The translations under genes and the position numbers were made by a program. Shown piece after piece: positions 48,276 through 56,307 of a stretch of 64,000 bases of DNA (the first letter of the stretch is position 1; each line of letters begins with the position of its first letter). Source of the DNA: Rhizomonospora bruguierae (lineage in GTDB: Bacteria > Actinomycetota > Actinomycetes > Mycobacteriales > Micromonosporaceae); NCBI RefSeq assembly GCF_018397995.1, contig NZ_BBQH01000037.1, positions 1-64,000 on the forward strand, written 5' to 3'. The notes under the pieces are model-generated. The model ran no database searches and had not been told where the DNA came from. It worked only from the letters and a program-made list of their open reading frames with translations.

Positions 48276-50296
48276 TCCTCGCGCAGCACCACCACGCCGT
48301 GCGTGTCGAGGGTGAGCGGCTGCCCGGCCTCGACGCGCGCGCCCGTGAGTAGGTCGACGCCGCCGGTTCGGGCGGGCACCTCGACCGGGGCGGGCCCGTG
48401 GTTCAGCAGGAACAGCAGCCGGCTGCCGTCCGGCGTCACGCGTGCGGTCGTCTCCAGGTCCGGCACGTCCGGGTAGGGTCCGCGCAGCCCGTGCCGGTCC
48501 AGAACCTGGTCCATCACCCACGAGACGCCCGGTTGCTCCAGCCCCGCGGCCACGTACCAGCCGTGGCCGGCGCCGAACGCGTTGCGGGTGACGGCCGGGG
48601 TACCGGCGTAGAAATCCGCCCGGTAGGTGCCGACGACCTCGGCGCCCTGGGGGATGACCAGCTCGAAGATCAGCCGGGCCGGGAAGTCCCGGGGACCCAG
48701 GCGCACCGGGTTGACGAACTCCCGGCCCCGGGCGTCCCACTCGTCGACCCGCACGCCCATCAGCGCGCCGAGCGGCCCCGGCACGTCCATCAGGAAGGCG
48801 TTGTCGTCCTCGTCCACCCGGCCGGACAGGAACGTGGTGACCACCGACCCGCCGCGCTCGGCCACCGCCTCCAGGCGTCGGGCCAGGTCGCCCTTGAGCA
48901 TGTGCAGCACGGGGGCGACCACCACGTCGTACCGGGACAGGTCGGCGGTCACCGGCAGCACGTCCACGTCCACGCCGGCGGCCCACAGGGCGCGGTAGTA
49001 GGCGAGCACGGTCGGCTGGTAGCGGACCAGCCGGGACGGCCCGTCGGAGATCTCCAGGGCCCACCAGCTGTCCCAGTCGAACAGCAGCGCGACCCGGGCC
49101 GGCGTGCGGGCGCCGAGGGTGGCGGGGCCCAGCCGCTCCAGTTCGGCGCCCAACCCGGCCACCTCGCGGAACACCCGGGTGTCCGACCGGCCGGAGTGCC
49201 CGATGACGGCGCCGTGGTACTTCTCGCTGGCGCCGCGGGCGGCACGCATCTGGAAGAACAGCACCGCGTCGGCGCCGTGCGCCACCGCCTGCCAGCTCCA
49301 CAGTCGCATCAGCCCGGGGCGCTTGAGCGGGTTGGTGTCCCGGCAGGCGGTGGTGCTCGGCGTCTGCTCCATCAGCCAGAACGGCTGCCCGTCCTTCAGG
49401 CCGCGCATGAGGTCGTGGGCGAGGGCCATCCGGACCCGGGAGTCGTCGTCGGGCGGGTAGTTGTCCCAGGAGGCGAAGTCCAGGTGCGGCGCCCACCGGT
49501 GGTAGTCGATCGGCCGGTACATGCCCATGAAGTTCGTCGTCACGGGCGTGTCCGGGTCGGACTCGCGGATCGCGGCCTTCTCGTCCCGGAAGTTGGCGAG
49601 CATGGCGTCGGACATGAAGCGCAGGTAGTCCAGCGTGATGCCCGGGAACGCGGTGTGGTCCGGGCCGCGCCAGTGCTCGGTCAGCGCCGAGGGCGGCTCG
49701 ATGTCGGCCCAGTCGGTGAACCGGTGCGACCAGAACGTCGTGTACCAGGCCGCGTTGAGCCGGTCCAGGGTGGCGTACCGGTCGCGCAGCCACGACCGGA
49801 AGCCGGCCGCGCACTGGTCGCAGTAGCAGGCGCCGCCGTACTCGTTGCCGACGTGCCACGCGACGACCGCCGGGTTGCCGGCGAACCGGCGTGCGACGCG
49901 CCGGGCCAGCTCGGCGGAGAGCCGGCGGAAGACCGGCGAGCTGGGGCAGGCGTTGTGCCGCTGCCCGTACCGGTGCCGCCGCCCCTCGAAGTCTGTCCGG
50001 TTGACCTGCGGGTGGGCGCGGGCCAGCCACGGCGGCAGCGCGGCGGTCCCGGTGGCCAGGACCACCTGGCGGCCCGCGGCGGCGGCGCGCGCCACGATGG
50101 CGTCCAGGGTGGAGAAGTCGTAGACGTCCGGTGCGGGCTGGGTCAGCGCCCAGGTGAAGACGCCGACCGTCACGGTGTCGATCCGGGCGGCGTCGAAGAG
50201 GCGGTGGTCGGCGTCCCACACGTCCTCGGGCCACTGTTCGGGGTTGTAGTCGCCGCCGTAGCGAACCTTGCCGGCCCCGTCGCTACCGTCCGTCAT
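48269..50296 (-). CDS. GH42 family glycoside hydrolase of the xylan operon
   Basis: The 675-residue cytoplasmic enzyme has YGGDYNPEQWPEDVW at the N-terminus, the acid/base in WHVGNEYGGACYC (Glu152) and the nucleophile in FWLMEQTPST (Glu310). CYCDQCAAGF gives the Cys cluster of the GH42 zinc site. It is not closely similar to the GH42 at 34211 and lies in an operon for another glycan. GH42 members include beta-galactosidases and alpha-L-arabinopyranosidases, so a galactosyl or arabinopyranosyl side-group of hemicellulose may be the target. The ATG overlaps the stop of the DUF624 gene (ATGA), so translation is coupled. Its 3' end overlaps the GH67 gene. Confidence 0.93.
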   Translation of the reverse strand: MTDGSDGAGKVRYGGDYNPEQWPEDVWDADHRLFDAARIDTVTVGVFTWALTQPAPDVYDFSTLDAIVARAAAAGRQVVLATGTAALPPWLARAHPQVNRTDFEGRRHRYGQRHNACPSSPVFRRLSAELARRVARRFAGNPAVVAWHVGNEYGGACYCDQCAAGFRSWLRDRYATLDRLNAAWYTTFWSHRFTDWADIEPPSALTEHWRGPDHTAFPGITLDYLRFMSDAMLANFRDEKAAIRESDPDTPVTTNFMGMYRPIDYHRWAPHLDFASWDNYPPDDDSRVRMALAHDLMRGLKDGQPFWLMEQTPSTTACRDTNPLKRPGLMRLWSWQAVAHGADAVLFFQMRAARGASEKYHGAVIGHSGRSDTRVFREVAGLGAELERLGPATLGARTPARVALLFDWDSWWALEISDGPSRLVRYQPTVLAYYRALWAAGVDVDVLPVTADLSRYDVVVAPVLHMLKGDLARRLEAVAERGGSVVTTFLSGRVDEDDNAFLMDVPGPLGALMGVRVDEWDARGREFVNPVRLGPRDFPARLIFELVIPQGAEVVGTYRADFYAGTPAVTRNAFGAGHGWYVAAGLEQPGVSWVMDQVLDRHGLRGPYPDVPDLETTARVTPDGSRLLFLLNHGPAPVEVPARTGGVDLLTGARVEAGQPLTLDTHGVVVLREDQ

Positions 50297-50973
50297 GCGG
50301 TGAATTCCCGTCGTACCGTGTCGATCATCGGACGGCTGGTGCGCAGCAGCACCAGCACCAGGACCGCCCCGACCAGCGCCAGGACCGCCTCCGAGGCGAG
50401 GGCGGTCACGGCGACGGCCGCCACGAGCACCCCCGCGTTACCCAGCGTGGCGACCGGGGTGCGGCCGAGGAAGTACAGCGCCAACCGCGCCACGTCGACC
50501 GCCCGGAACGCGAACAGCGAGGTGATGACCAGCGCGTTGGCGCCCCACAGCGCCCCGGCGACCGCGACGACCACCAGCATGGGGGCCCACCAGCCGGGCA
50601 CGTTCGCGGCGCCGAAGTGGGCGAGGTTGATCGCGACGACGGCCAGCAGCACCACCAGCGGCACCCAGACCCGCAGCGCGCCGGCCGCGTTCATCCGGTA
50701 GCCGCGCCAGAACAGGGTGGTGGGGTGCAGGTCGGTCAGGTCCCGCTGGCGGTGGTGCAGCGCGTACAGCGCCGCCGACAGGGCCGGCCCGACCGGCAGC
50801 GCGCAGAGCGCGGCGAGCGGGATGTTGCTGGCGTCCCGGTCCAGCAGCACCACGGGTACGAGCAACGGCACGGTGGTGAGCAAGACCAGGCACTCCACCA
50901 CGAGCACGGTGTAGATCAGGGCGGCCGCGCGGGACAGCGGGCCGACCCCGAACCGTGCCGTGGGGGCGGTCAC
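50293..50973 (-). CDS. DUF624 (YesL-like) membrane protein
   Basis: The 226-residue protein has about five membrane segments, and the pattern FGVGPLSRAAALIYTVLVVE to PVGPALSAALYALHHRQRDL is the DUF624 signature (conserved GP and aromatic residues in the loop). DUF624 proteins such as YesL are regularly encoded beside LplB/LplC-type sugar importers and glycoside hydrolases. A helper role in uptake or sensing is suspected, but not shown. The gene overlaps both neighbours by four bases (GTGA and ATGA), so the three products are made in coupled fashion. Confidence 0.85.
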   Translation of the reverse strand: MTAPTARFGVGPLSRAAALIYTVLVVECLVLLTTVPLLVPVVLLDRDASNIPLAALCALPVGPALSAALYALHHRQRDLTDLHPTTLFWRGYRMNAAGALRVWVPLVVLLAVVAINLAHFGAANVPGWWAPMLVVVAVAGALWGANALVITSLFAFRAVDVARLALYFLGRTPVATLGNAGVLVAAVAVTALASEAVLALVGAVLVLVLLRTSRPMIDTVRREFTA

Positions 50974-52496
50974 GGCCCGGCCTGCGGATGGTGACCGCCG
51001 AGCAGGCGCCGGTCGTCCCACCACGGCGGGGTTTCGTCCACCACCGGGGTCACCTCGACCAGGGTCACCTCGTGGCGGGCGAGGTCGAGGTCGAGGTCCA
51101 CCCGACCGTCCACGACGGGCAGCGCGCGGTGGGTGCGGGCCGGCTCCGCGGCCGCGCGCAGCGCGTCCAGCTGGCGGGGGAGCGGCGAGGCCGGCCGGCC
51201 CATCTCGCACCAGGCCGCCCAGGCGTTGCCCGCCTCCTCGCTCACCGACGAGCGGAGCGCGAAGGCGGACGCACCCGGCCCGACGGGCAGGCTCAGCCGC
51301 AGCGGGTGGCCCGCCACCGGCGGCGCCTCACCGGTCACGTCGACCGGCGCCCAGGCCAGCACCGTGACCCGGCCGCCCGCGTCGCGCGTCACCAGGTGGT
51401 CCTCCCCGCGGGCCAGCACGTCCTCGCCCATCCGGGCCATGAAGGCGTACAGGTGGTAGGTCGGCTTCTTCACCTGCCGGTGGGTCAGCAGCCCGAACCC
51501 GCCGTGGAACAGCGCCGTGGGGATGCCGACCTCCTCGAACATGTCGCTGAACGTCCAGTACGAGAACGAGTCGACGAGGTCGCCGCCGGCGGCCAGCACC
51601 GGCGCCAGGTAGGCGGCGTGGAAGGCGGTGTCGTGGATCGGGTTGTCCGGCCGGTAGGACGAGTTGAACTCGGTGATGTGCACCGGCAGGCCCGCGAGGG
51701 CGGTTCCGGCCAACCGCCGCCGGGGCGTCGCGAACTGGTCGAGCAGGTGGGTCGCCGGCTTCAGGGTCTGGTGCACACCGAACGGCACGTGCTGGGCCGG
51801 GCCGGAGGTGTAGGCGTGCTTGCTGACGAAGTCCACCGGCACCGAGCGGTCGGTGACGAACTCGGCGAACGCGTCCAGCCACTCGTCCGCGCCGGGGGAG
51901 ATGGCCGGGCCGCCCACCTGGAGTTCGGCGTCCACCTCCTTGACCGCGGCGGCGGTCACCTCGTACAGGCGGTGGTAGGCGTCCCGGTCCGCGCCCTGCC
52001 AGAACTCCTTGAGGTTCGGTTCGTTCCACACCTCGATCGGCCAGCCGCGCACCTCGGCCAGCCCGTACCGGTCCACGAGGTGCCCGATGGTGGCCCGGAC
52101 CAGGTCCGCCCACTCGCGCCAGTCCGCCGGCGGCGTGACGTTGCCCCGCCACCAGAACACGGTCTGCTCGCCGGAGGCGAGGCCGGAGGGCATGAAGCCC
52201 AGTTCCACGAACGGGCGGATGCCCAGCTCCAGGTACGCGTCGACCACCTGGTCCAGGTACGTGAACGCGTGCCGCACCCCGCGCCGCCCGCCGTGCTCGT
52301 ACGGCCGGTGCACACCGACCCCGTCGCTGAGCAGGCCGTGCCCGCGGATGTGCCGGAATCCGATCTCCCGCTGGACCAGGGCGAGGGATTCCTGGTAGTC
52401 GCGGCGCAGGGCGAGGTCGAACCGGCCGGTGCCGACGCATGCGCGCCAGGCACCGGCCAGTCGCCCCGAGGACCGCTCGGGAACGGTGATTCGCAT
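50970..52496 (-). CDS. GH39 beta-xylosidase
   Basis: The 508-residue enzyme is a GH39 beta-D-xylosidase. The acid/base is Glu159 in IEVWNEPNLKEFW and the nucleophile is Glu276 in HITEFNSSY, close to Glu160 and Glu277 of the Thermoanaerobacterium enzyme. Other conserved features are IGFRHIRGHGLLSDG and SYWTFSDMFEE. No signal peptide is visible, so it works on imported xylo-oligosaccharides. It follows the binding-protein gene by five bases and overlaps the DUF624 gene by four. Together with GH67 it can degrade glucuronoxylan oligomers to xylose and glucuronic acid. Confidence 0.95.
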   Translation of the reverse strand: MRITVPERSSGRLAGAWRACVGTGRFDLALRRDYQESLALVQREIGFRHIRGHGLLSDGVGVHRPYEHGGRRGVRHAFTYLDQVVDAYLELGIRPFVELGFMPSGLASGEQTVFWWRGNVTPPADWREWADLVRATIGHLVDRYGLAEVRGWPIEVWNEPNLKEFWQGADRDAYHRLYEVTAAAVKEVDAELQVGGPAISPGADEWLDAFAEFVTDRSVPVDFVSKHAYTSGPAQHVPFGVHQTLKPATHLLDQFATPRRRLAGTALAGLPVHITEFNSSYRPDNPIHDTAFHAAYLAPVLAAGGDLVDSFSYWTFSDMFEEVGIPTALFHGGFGLLTHRQVKKPTYHLYAFMARMGEDVLARGEDHLVTRDAGGRVTVLAWAPVDVTGEAPPVAGHPLRLSLPVGPGASAFALRSSVSEEAGNAWAAWCEMGRPASPLPRQLDALRAAAEPARTHRALPVVDGRVDLDLDLARHEVTLVEVTPVVDETPPWWDDRRLLGGHHPQAGP

Positions 52497-52501
52497 GACC
52501 G

Positions 52502-54154
52502 TCAGCCGTGGTCCTTCTTGAACCGGTCGTACGCCTTCGTGATCAGTTCCATGTACTGGTCCATGTTCTTGGCCTTCAGCTCACTGACGTAAGCGTCCCA
52601 CTGGTCCAGCGGCCGCTGGCCGAGGATGAACTTCACCGTCTGCTGGGTGACGAAGTCCTTCAGCGGCGACTCCAGCAGCGTCGCCTGCTCCCGCTCCTCC
52701 TCGGTGAACGGGTGCGGCGGCGGCACCGGCAGCGTCTTGCGCGAGTTCATCGCCTTCTGGAACTCCCGCTCCTCGTCGGAGAAGAACGACTCCAACAGTT
52801 CGGTCTTGCCGCCGTAGGCGAACACCCCGTTGTAGAAGCCGAAGTCCTTCTGCAGGTGCTTGGTGCCCTGGGGGTTGAGGTCGAGCATGTTGACGTCCGG
52901 CGTCAGGGTGCGCTTGCCGGAGCCGTCCTTGGTGTAGGTGACGCCCTCGACGCCCCAGCGGGCGAACTCCTCGCCCGCGTCGGAGTACCACAGCCAGTCG
53001 ACGAACTGCATCATCGCGACGAAGTTCTTGCTGTCCCGCGCCTTCTTGGAGATCATGACGCCGTTCTCCAGCCGGGACGCGCCCGGCCCGGAGCGCACCG
53101 GACCCATCGGCCCGATCGGGATCGGGATCTTCGCGACCGTCGCCCCCTGGACCTTCGCCAGGTCCGGGCGGTAGTCGTTGACGATGCTCTGCGCGTTGGC
53201 GCTGATCACGAACGACTTGCCGGAGGCGAACTTCTGCCGGGCCTGGTCGTCGGACTGGGTGAAGCTTTCCGGGTCGAGCAGCCCCTCCTTCACCAGCGTG
53301 TTCAGGTACTCGATCATCTGCTTGTACCCGTCCGCGGCGCCGGTGAAGACCCACTTGCTGGCGTTGTAGTCCCACGTGGCGTTCTGGTAGTTCCAGCCGC
53401 CGTTGACCCCGTACGCCTGGCCGAGGATGTTCAGCAGGTTGCCACCGGGCGCGGTCGGCGGCGACTGGTTGAACCGCTCGGAGAACGGGTAGCTGTTCGG
53501 GTAGGCGGCCTTCAGCGCCTTGAGCGTGTCGCGCAGTTCCTCCCAGGTGGTCGGCACCTGGAGGTTGTGCTTCTGCAGGACGTCGGTGCGGACCGCGAGC
53601 GTGTAGTCGGTCCAGACGTCCTCGTGCAGGCCGGGCAGCAGGTAGAACTTACCGTCGGCCTGCCGCAGCGAGTCCATGTCGGACTGCAGGTTCCACTTGT
53701 TGATCTTGTCCTGGAAGTTCGGCATCAGGTCGAGGTAGTCGCTGACCGGCAGGACGGTGCCGGAGGCGACGAACGGTTCCTCGTCCGGGCGGTAGGTCTT
53801 CGGGATGATGAACGGCGCGTCGCCGGAGCCGAGGATCAGGCTCCGCTTGCTGTTGTAGTCGCTGAGCGGTACCTCGGTGGTCTGGAACTTGACCCCGGTG
53901 CGCTTCTCCAGCTCGGACCAGAACAGCCAGTCCTTCTGGATCGGGTAGTTCGGGTGGTTGTTGTAGAGGACGGTGAAGGTGAGCGGCTCGGTGGCCTTGA
54001 ACTGGTCGCCGGCCTTGTAGTCGGACATCGCTCCCACCCGGTTGTCGGAGAGCTTCTGATCCGAGTCCGAGTCGTCGCCGCTGCAGCCGGCGAGGGCGAG
54101 CAGGAACCCACCCCCGGCGACGCCCAGAACCTGGCGCCGGGTGAGTTCAAACAT
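52502..54154 (-). CDS. LipO-type sugar-binding lipoprotein of the xylan operon
   Basis: The 550-residue protein has a twin-arginine signal (TRRQVLGVAGGG) with lipobox LAGC and is a large solute-binding protein of the LipO/YtcQ class, much longer than the 441-residue one of the galactan locus. Motifs include YNNHPNYPIQKDWLFWSELE, KRTGVKFQTTEVPLSDYN, LPVSDYLDLMPNFQDKINKW and VRTDVLQKHNLQVPTTWEEL. It should capture long or branched oligosaccharides and deliver them to the LplB/LplC-type permeases encoded just upstream in the operon. The ATG has GGGAGG upstream. Confidence 0.92.
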   Translation of the reverse strand: MFELTRRQVLGVAGGGFLLALAGCSGDDSDSDQKLSDNRVGAMSDYKAGDQFKATEPLTFTVLYNNHPNYPIQKDWLFWSELEKRTGVKFQTTEVPLSDYNSKRSLILGSGDAPFIIPKTYRPDEEPFVASGTVLPVSDYLDLMPNFQDKINKWNLQSDMDSLRQADGKFYLLPGLHEDVWTDYTLAVRTDVLQKHNLQVPTTWEELRDTLKALKAAYPNSYPFSERFNQSPPTAPGGNLLNILGQAYGVNGGWNYQNATWDYNASKWVFTGAADGYKQMIEYLNTLVKEGLLDPESFTQSDDQARQKFASGKSFVISANAQSIVNDYRPDLAKVQGATVAKIPIPIGPMGPVRSGPGASRLENGVMISKKARDSKNFVAMMQFVDWLWYSDAGEEFARWGVEGVTYTKDGSGKRTLTPDVNMLDLNPQGTKHLQKDFGFYNGVFAYGGKTELLESFFSDEEREFQKAMNSRKTLPVPPPHPFTEEEREQATLLESPLKDFVTQQTVKFILGQRPLDQWDAYVSELKAKNMDQYMELITKAYDRFKKDHG

Positions 54155-54229
54155 GGGTGCCTCCCTAGCGGTGGAAACCTTGTGGTGGGTGTTGTGGTGG
54201 GTACTGCGGTGGATCGATGGACTCCCGGT

Positions 54230-55105
54230 CTACCCCTTCACCGCGCCGAGCATGACGCCGCGGACGAAGTACCGCTGGATGAACGGGTAGACCAGCAGGA
54301 TGGGGATGACGGTGAGCACGATCGTCACCGCCTGGATGTTGGCGGAAATCTGGATGTCGGTCGTGCTCCCGCCCGCGGCGGTCGCACCGGTGGCGCCGGC
54401 GATGAGGTTGCGCAGGTAGACGGTGACCGGGAGCAGTTCCGAGCGGTCCATGTACAGGAACGCGGTGAACCACGAGTTCCAGAAGGCGACCGAGTAGAAC
54501 AGCACCATCGTGGCGATCATCGCCTTGGACAGCGGCAGCACGATGCGCAGCAGGATCCCGTAGGTGTTCAGCCCGTCGACCGCCGCGGCCTCCTCCAGTT
54601 CGAGCGGCAGGGCCTCGAAGAACGCCTTCATCACCAGCAGGTTGAACACGTTGATGGCGTTGGGCAGCACGATCGCCCAGATGCTGTTCTTCAGGCCCAG
54701 GCTGGTGATGAGCACGTAGTTCGGGATCAGGCCGCCGGTGAAGAACATGGTGACCACCGCGATGCTGACCAGCGCGGTCCGGCCCCGCAGGTGCTTCTTG
54801 GACAGCACGTACGCGTAGCAGATGGTCATCGCCATCGCGATGAGCGTGGCGACCACGGTGTACACCACGGTGTTGCGGTAGTTGGTCCAGAACATCGAGT
54901 CGGAGGTCACGTAGCGGTACGTGCGCAGGTTGAACCCGCGCGGCAGCAGGTTCACCTCGCCGGCCCGGATCGACGGTTCGTCGCTGAACGAGCGGGCCAG
55001 CACGTTGAGGAACGGGTACACCGTGACCACGACGACGGCGGTGAGGATGACCGCGTTGAGCACCCGGAAGACCCGCACGCCGCGGGTGTCGCGCACCTTG
55101 GTCAC
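54230..55105 (-). CDS. sugar ABC transporter permease (LplC/YtcP-like)
   Basis: The 291-residue permease has six helices, the LplC-type external segment RAGEVNLLPRGFNLRTYRYV and the EAA loop EEAAAVDGLNTYGILLRIVLP. It ends RYFVRGVMLGAVKG, a strong signature of this class. The GTG start overlaps the stop of the LplB-like gene. A second GTG three bases upstream is also possible. It forms the channel with the LplB-like permease. A 75-base gap with GGTGGGT repeats separates it from the binding-protein gene. Confidence 0.93.
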   Translation of the reverse strand: MTKVRDTRGVRVFRVLNAVILTAVVVVTVYPFLNVLARSFSDEPSIRAGEVNLLPRGFNLRTYRYVTSDSMFWTNYRNTVVYTVVATLIAMAMTICYAYVLSKKHLRGRTALVSIAVVTMFFTGGLIPNYVLITSLGLKNSIWAIVLPNAINVFNLLVMKAFFEALPLELEEAAAVDGLNTYGILLRIVLPLSKAMIATMVLFYSVAFWNSWFTAFLYMDRSELLPVTVYLRNLIAGATGATAAGGSTTDIQISANIQAVTIVLTVIPILLVYPFIQRYFVRGVMLGAVKG

Positions 55106-56088
55106 CACAGGCTCGTCCCTACCGCGCGGCGGGAGATGGTGTTCGCGGTCAGCACCAGCGTCAGCCCGATCAGCGACTCGAACAGGCCGATCGCCGCGGC
55201 GTAGCTGAAGCTGTTGGAGACCACGCCCATCCGGAACAGGTAGGTGGAGATGACGTCGGCCGTCGGGTAGGTCAGCGGGTTGTACAGCAGCAGCACCTTC
55301 TCGAAGCCGACCGCCATGAACGTGCCGATGTTGAGGATCAGCAGCGTCATCATCGTCGGGCGGATCCCGGGCAGCGTGACATGCCAGGTCTGCCGCCACC
55401 GCCCGGCGCCGTCCACCCGGGCCGCCTCGTACAGGTTCTCGTCGACGGCGGTCAGCGCCGCGAGGTAGAGGATCGTGCCCCAGCCGACGGTCTGCCACAC
55501 CTCGGACGAGACGTAGATCGTCCGGAACCACCCCGCCTCCTGGATGAACGGGATGGCGTCGTGGCCGACCGCGCGCAGGCCCTGGTTGACCACACCGTCC
55601 AGGGCGAGCATCTGCATGACGATCGCGGCGACCACCACGATGGACAGGAAGTGCGGCAGGTAGGACACCGACTGCACGAAGCGCTTCCAGCGCCGGGACC
55701 GGACCTCGTTGAGCAGCAGCGCGAGCACGATCGGCAGGGGGAAGCAGACCAGCAGGGTCAGCCCGCCGAGGATCAGCGTGTTGGTGAAGACGTCCCAGAA
55801 CGTGTCGTCGGTCAGGAACATCTTGACGTACCGCAGGCCCACCCAGTACTCGCCGAACAGGTTGCCGCCGGGCTGGAACCGGCGGAACGCGATGACGTTG
55901 CCGATCATCGGCAGGTACCGGAAGACGAGGAAGAACAGCAGCGGCAGGACGGCCAGCGAGTAGAGCTGCCAATCTCGGCGCAGCGCCTTGCGCCAGGGGC
56001 GCCGGTGGCCCCGGGTGCGCGGCGGGGACGTCGCCCCGTCGCTGCCCCTGGTGCCGGTGGGCGGGTCCAGGGTTTTGGTCGTGCTCAT
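55102..56088 (-). CDS. sugar ABC transporter permease (LplB-like)
   Basis: The 328-residue permease has six helices after a cytoplasmic start of about 45 residues. The segment YLPMIGNVIAFRRFQPGGNL and the EAA loop EAARVDGAGRWRQTWHVTLP are characteristic of the LplB class. It is the first gene of the xylan operon, about 70 bases behind the predicted promoter. The transporter lacks its own ATPase gene, so it must use an ATPase encoded elsewhere, probably MsiK-like. Confidence 0.93.
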   Translation of the reverse strand: MSTTKTLDPPTGTRGSDGATSPPRTRGHRRPWRKALRRDWQLYSLAVLPLLFFLVFRYLPMIGNVIAFRRFQPGGNLFGEYWVGLRYVKMFLTDDTFWDVFTNTLILGGLTLLVCFPLPIVLALLLNEVRSRRWKRFVQSVSYLPHFLSIVVVAAIVMQMLALDGVVNQGLRAVGHDAIPFIQEAGWFRTIYVSSEVWQTVGWGTILYLAALTAVDENLYEAARVDGAGRWRQTWHVTLPGIRPTMMTLLILNIGTFMAVGFEKVLLLYNPLTYPTADVISTYLFRMGVVSNSFSYAAAIGLFESLIGLTLVLTANTISRRAVGTSLW

Positions 56089-56123
56089 CCGCCGGCCTCC
56101 CGCGCAACCGTGCCGGTGTTTCC

Positions 56124-56133
56124 CGAAAGTTTC
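56124..56133. promoter_or_regulatory. possible xylan-regulator operator CGAAAGTTTC
   Basis: GAAA-G-TTTC (56125-56133) is a palindrome of the type bound by LacI-family xylan/xyloside regulators in Streptomyces (CGAAAnTTTCG-like sites). It lies just after the predicted transcription start of the transport operon. A related site lies before the lacI gene (56277). Confidence 0.6.
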
Positions 56134-56160
56134 CGCAAGTTCGCTGTTACATCTGGCGGC

Positions 56161-56190
56161 AACTTAGGCGTCCGGCTCGACATGTGTCAA
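56161..56190 (-). promoter_or_regulatory. predicted promoter of the xylan transport/hydrolase operon
   Basis: On the minus strand a consensus TTGACA (56190-56185) is followed by an 18-base spacer and TAAGTT (56166-56161). The operator at 56124 lies about 28 bases downstream of the -10 box. Confidence 0.6.
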
Positions 56191-56242
56191 GACCTGCGAA
56201 TGCGTCGACGATCCACGGTGCCTGGATCCCGTGTGTTCGCCC

Positions 56243-56270
56243 TTGTCGGCGCGTCCCGCGGTGCTATGGT
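56243..56270 (+). promoter_or_regulatory. predicted promoter of the xylan-locus lacI gene
   Basis: TTGTCG (56243-56248), a 16-base spacer and TATGGT (56265-56270) form a plausible promoter. The site GAAACTTCC follows at 56277. Confidence 0.45.
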
Positions 56271-56276
56271 GACGCC

Positions 56277-56285
56277 GAAACTTCC
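56277..56285. promoter_or_regulatory. imperfect operator GAAACTTCC before lacI
   Basis: The sequence CCGAAACTTCCGG resembles the 56124 site with one mismatch in the right arm. A half site GGAACTTTCG follows at 56298. Both are placed to allow autoregulation. Confidence 0.45.
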
Positions 56286-56307
56286 GGACCAGCCCTGGGA
56301 ACTTTCG

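Noticed and set aside
46212-50234. A 1340-codon open frame on the minus strand
   Set aside because: It is antisense to the GH67 gene and out of frame with the GH42 gene, both of which have complete catalytic motifs.
52508-55204. An 898-codon open frame on the + strand
   Set aside because: It is antisense to the binding-protein and permease genes of the xylan operon and is low-complexity.
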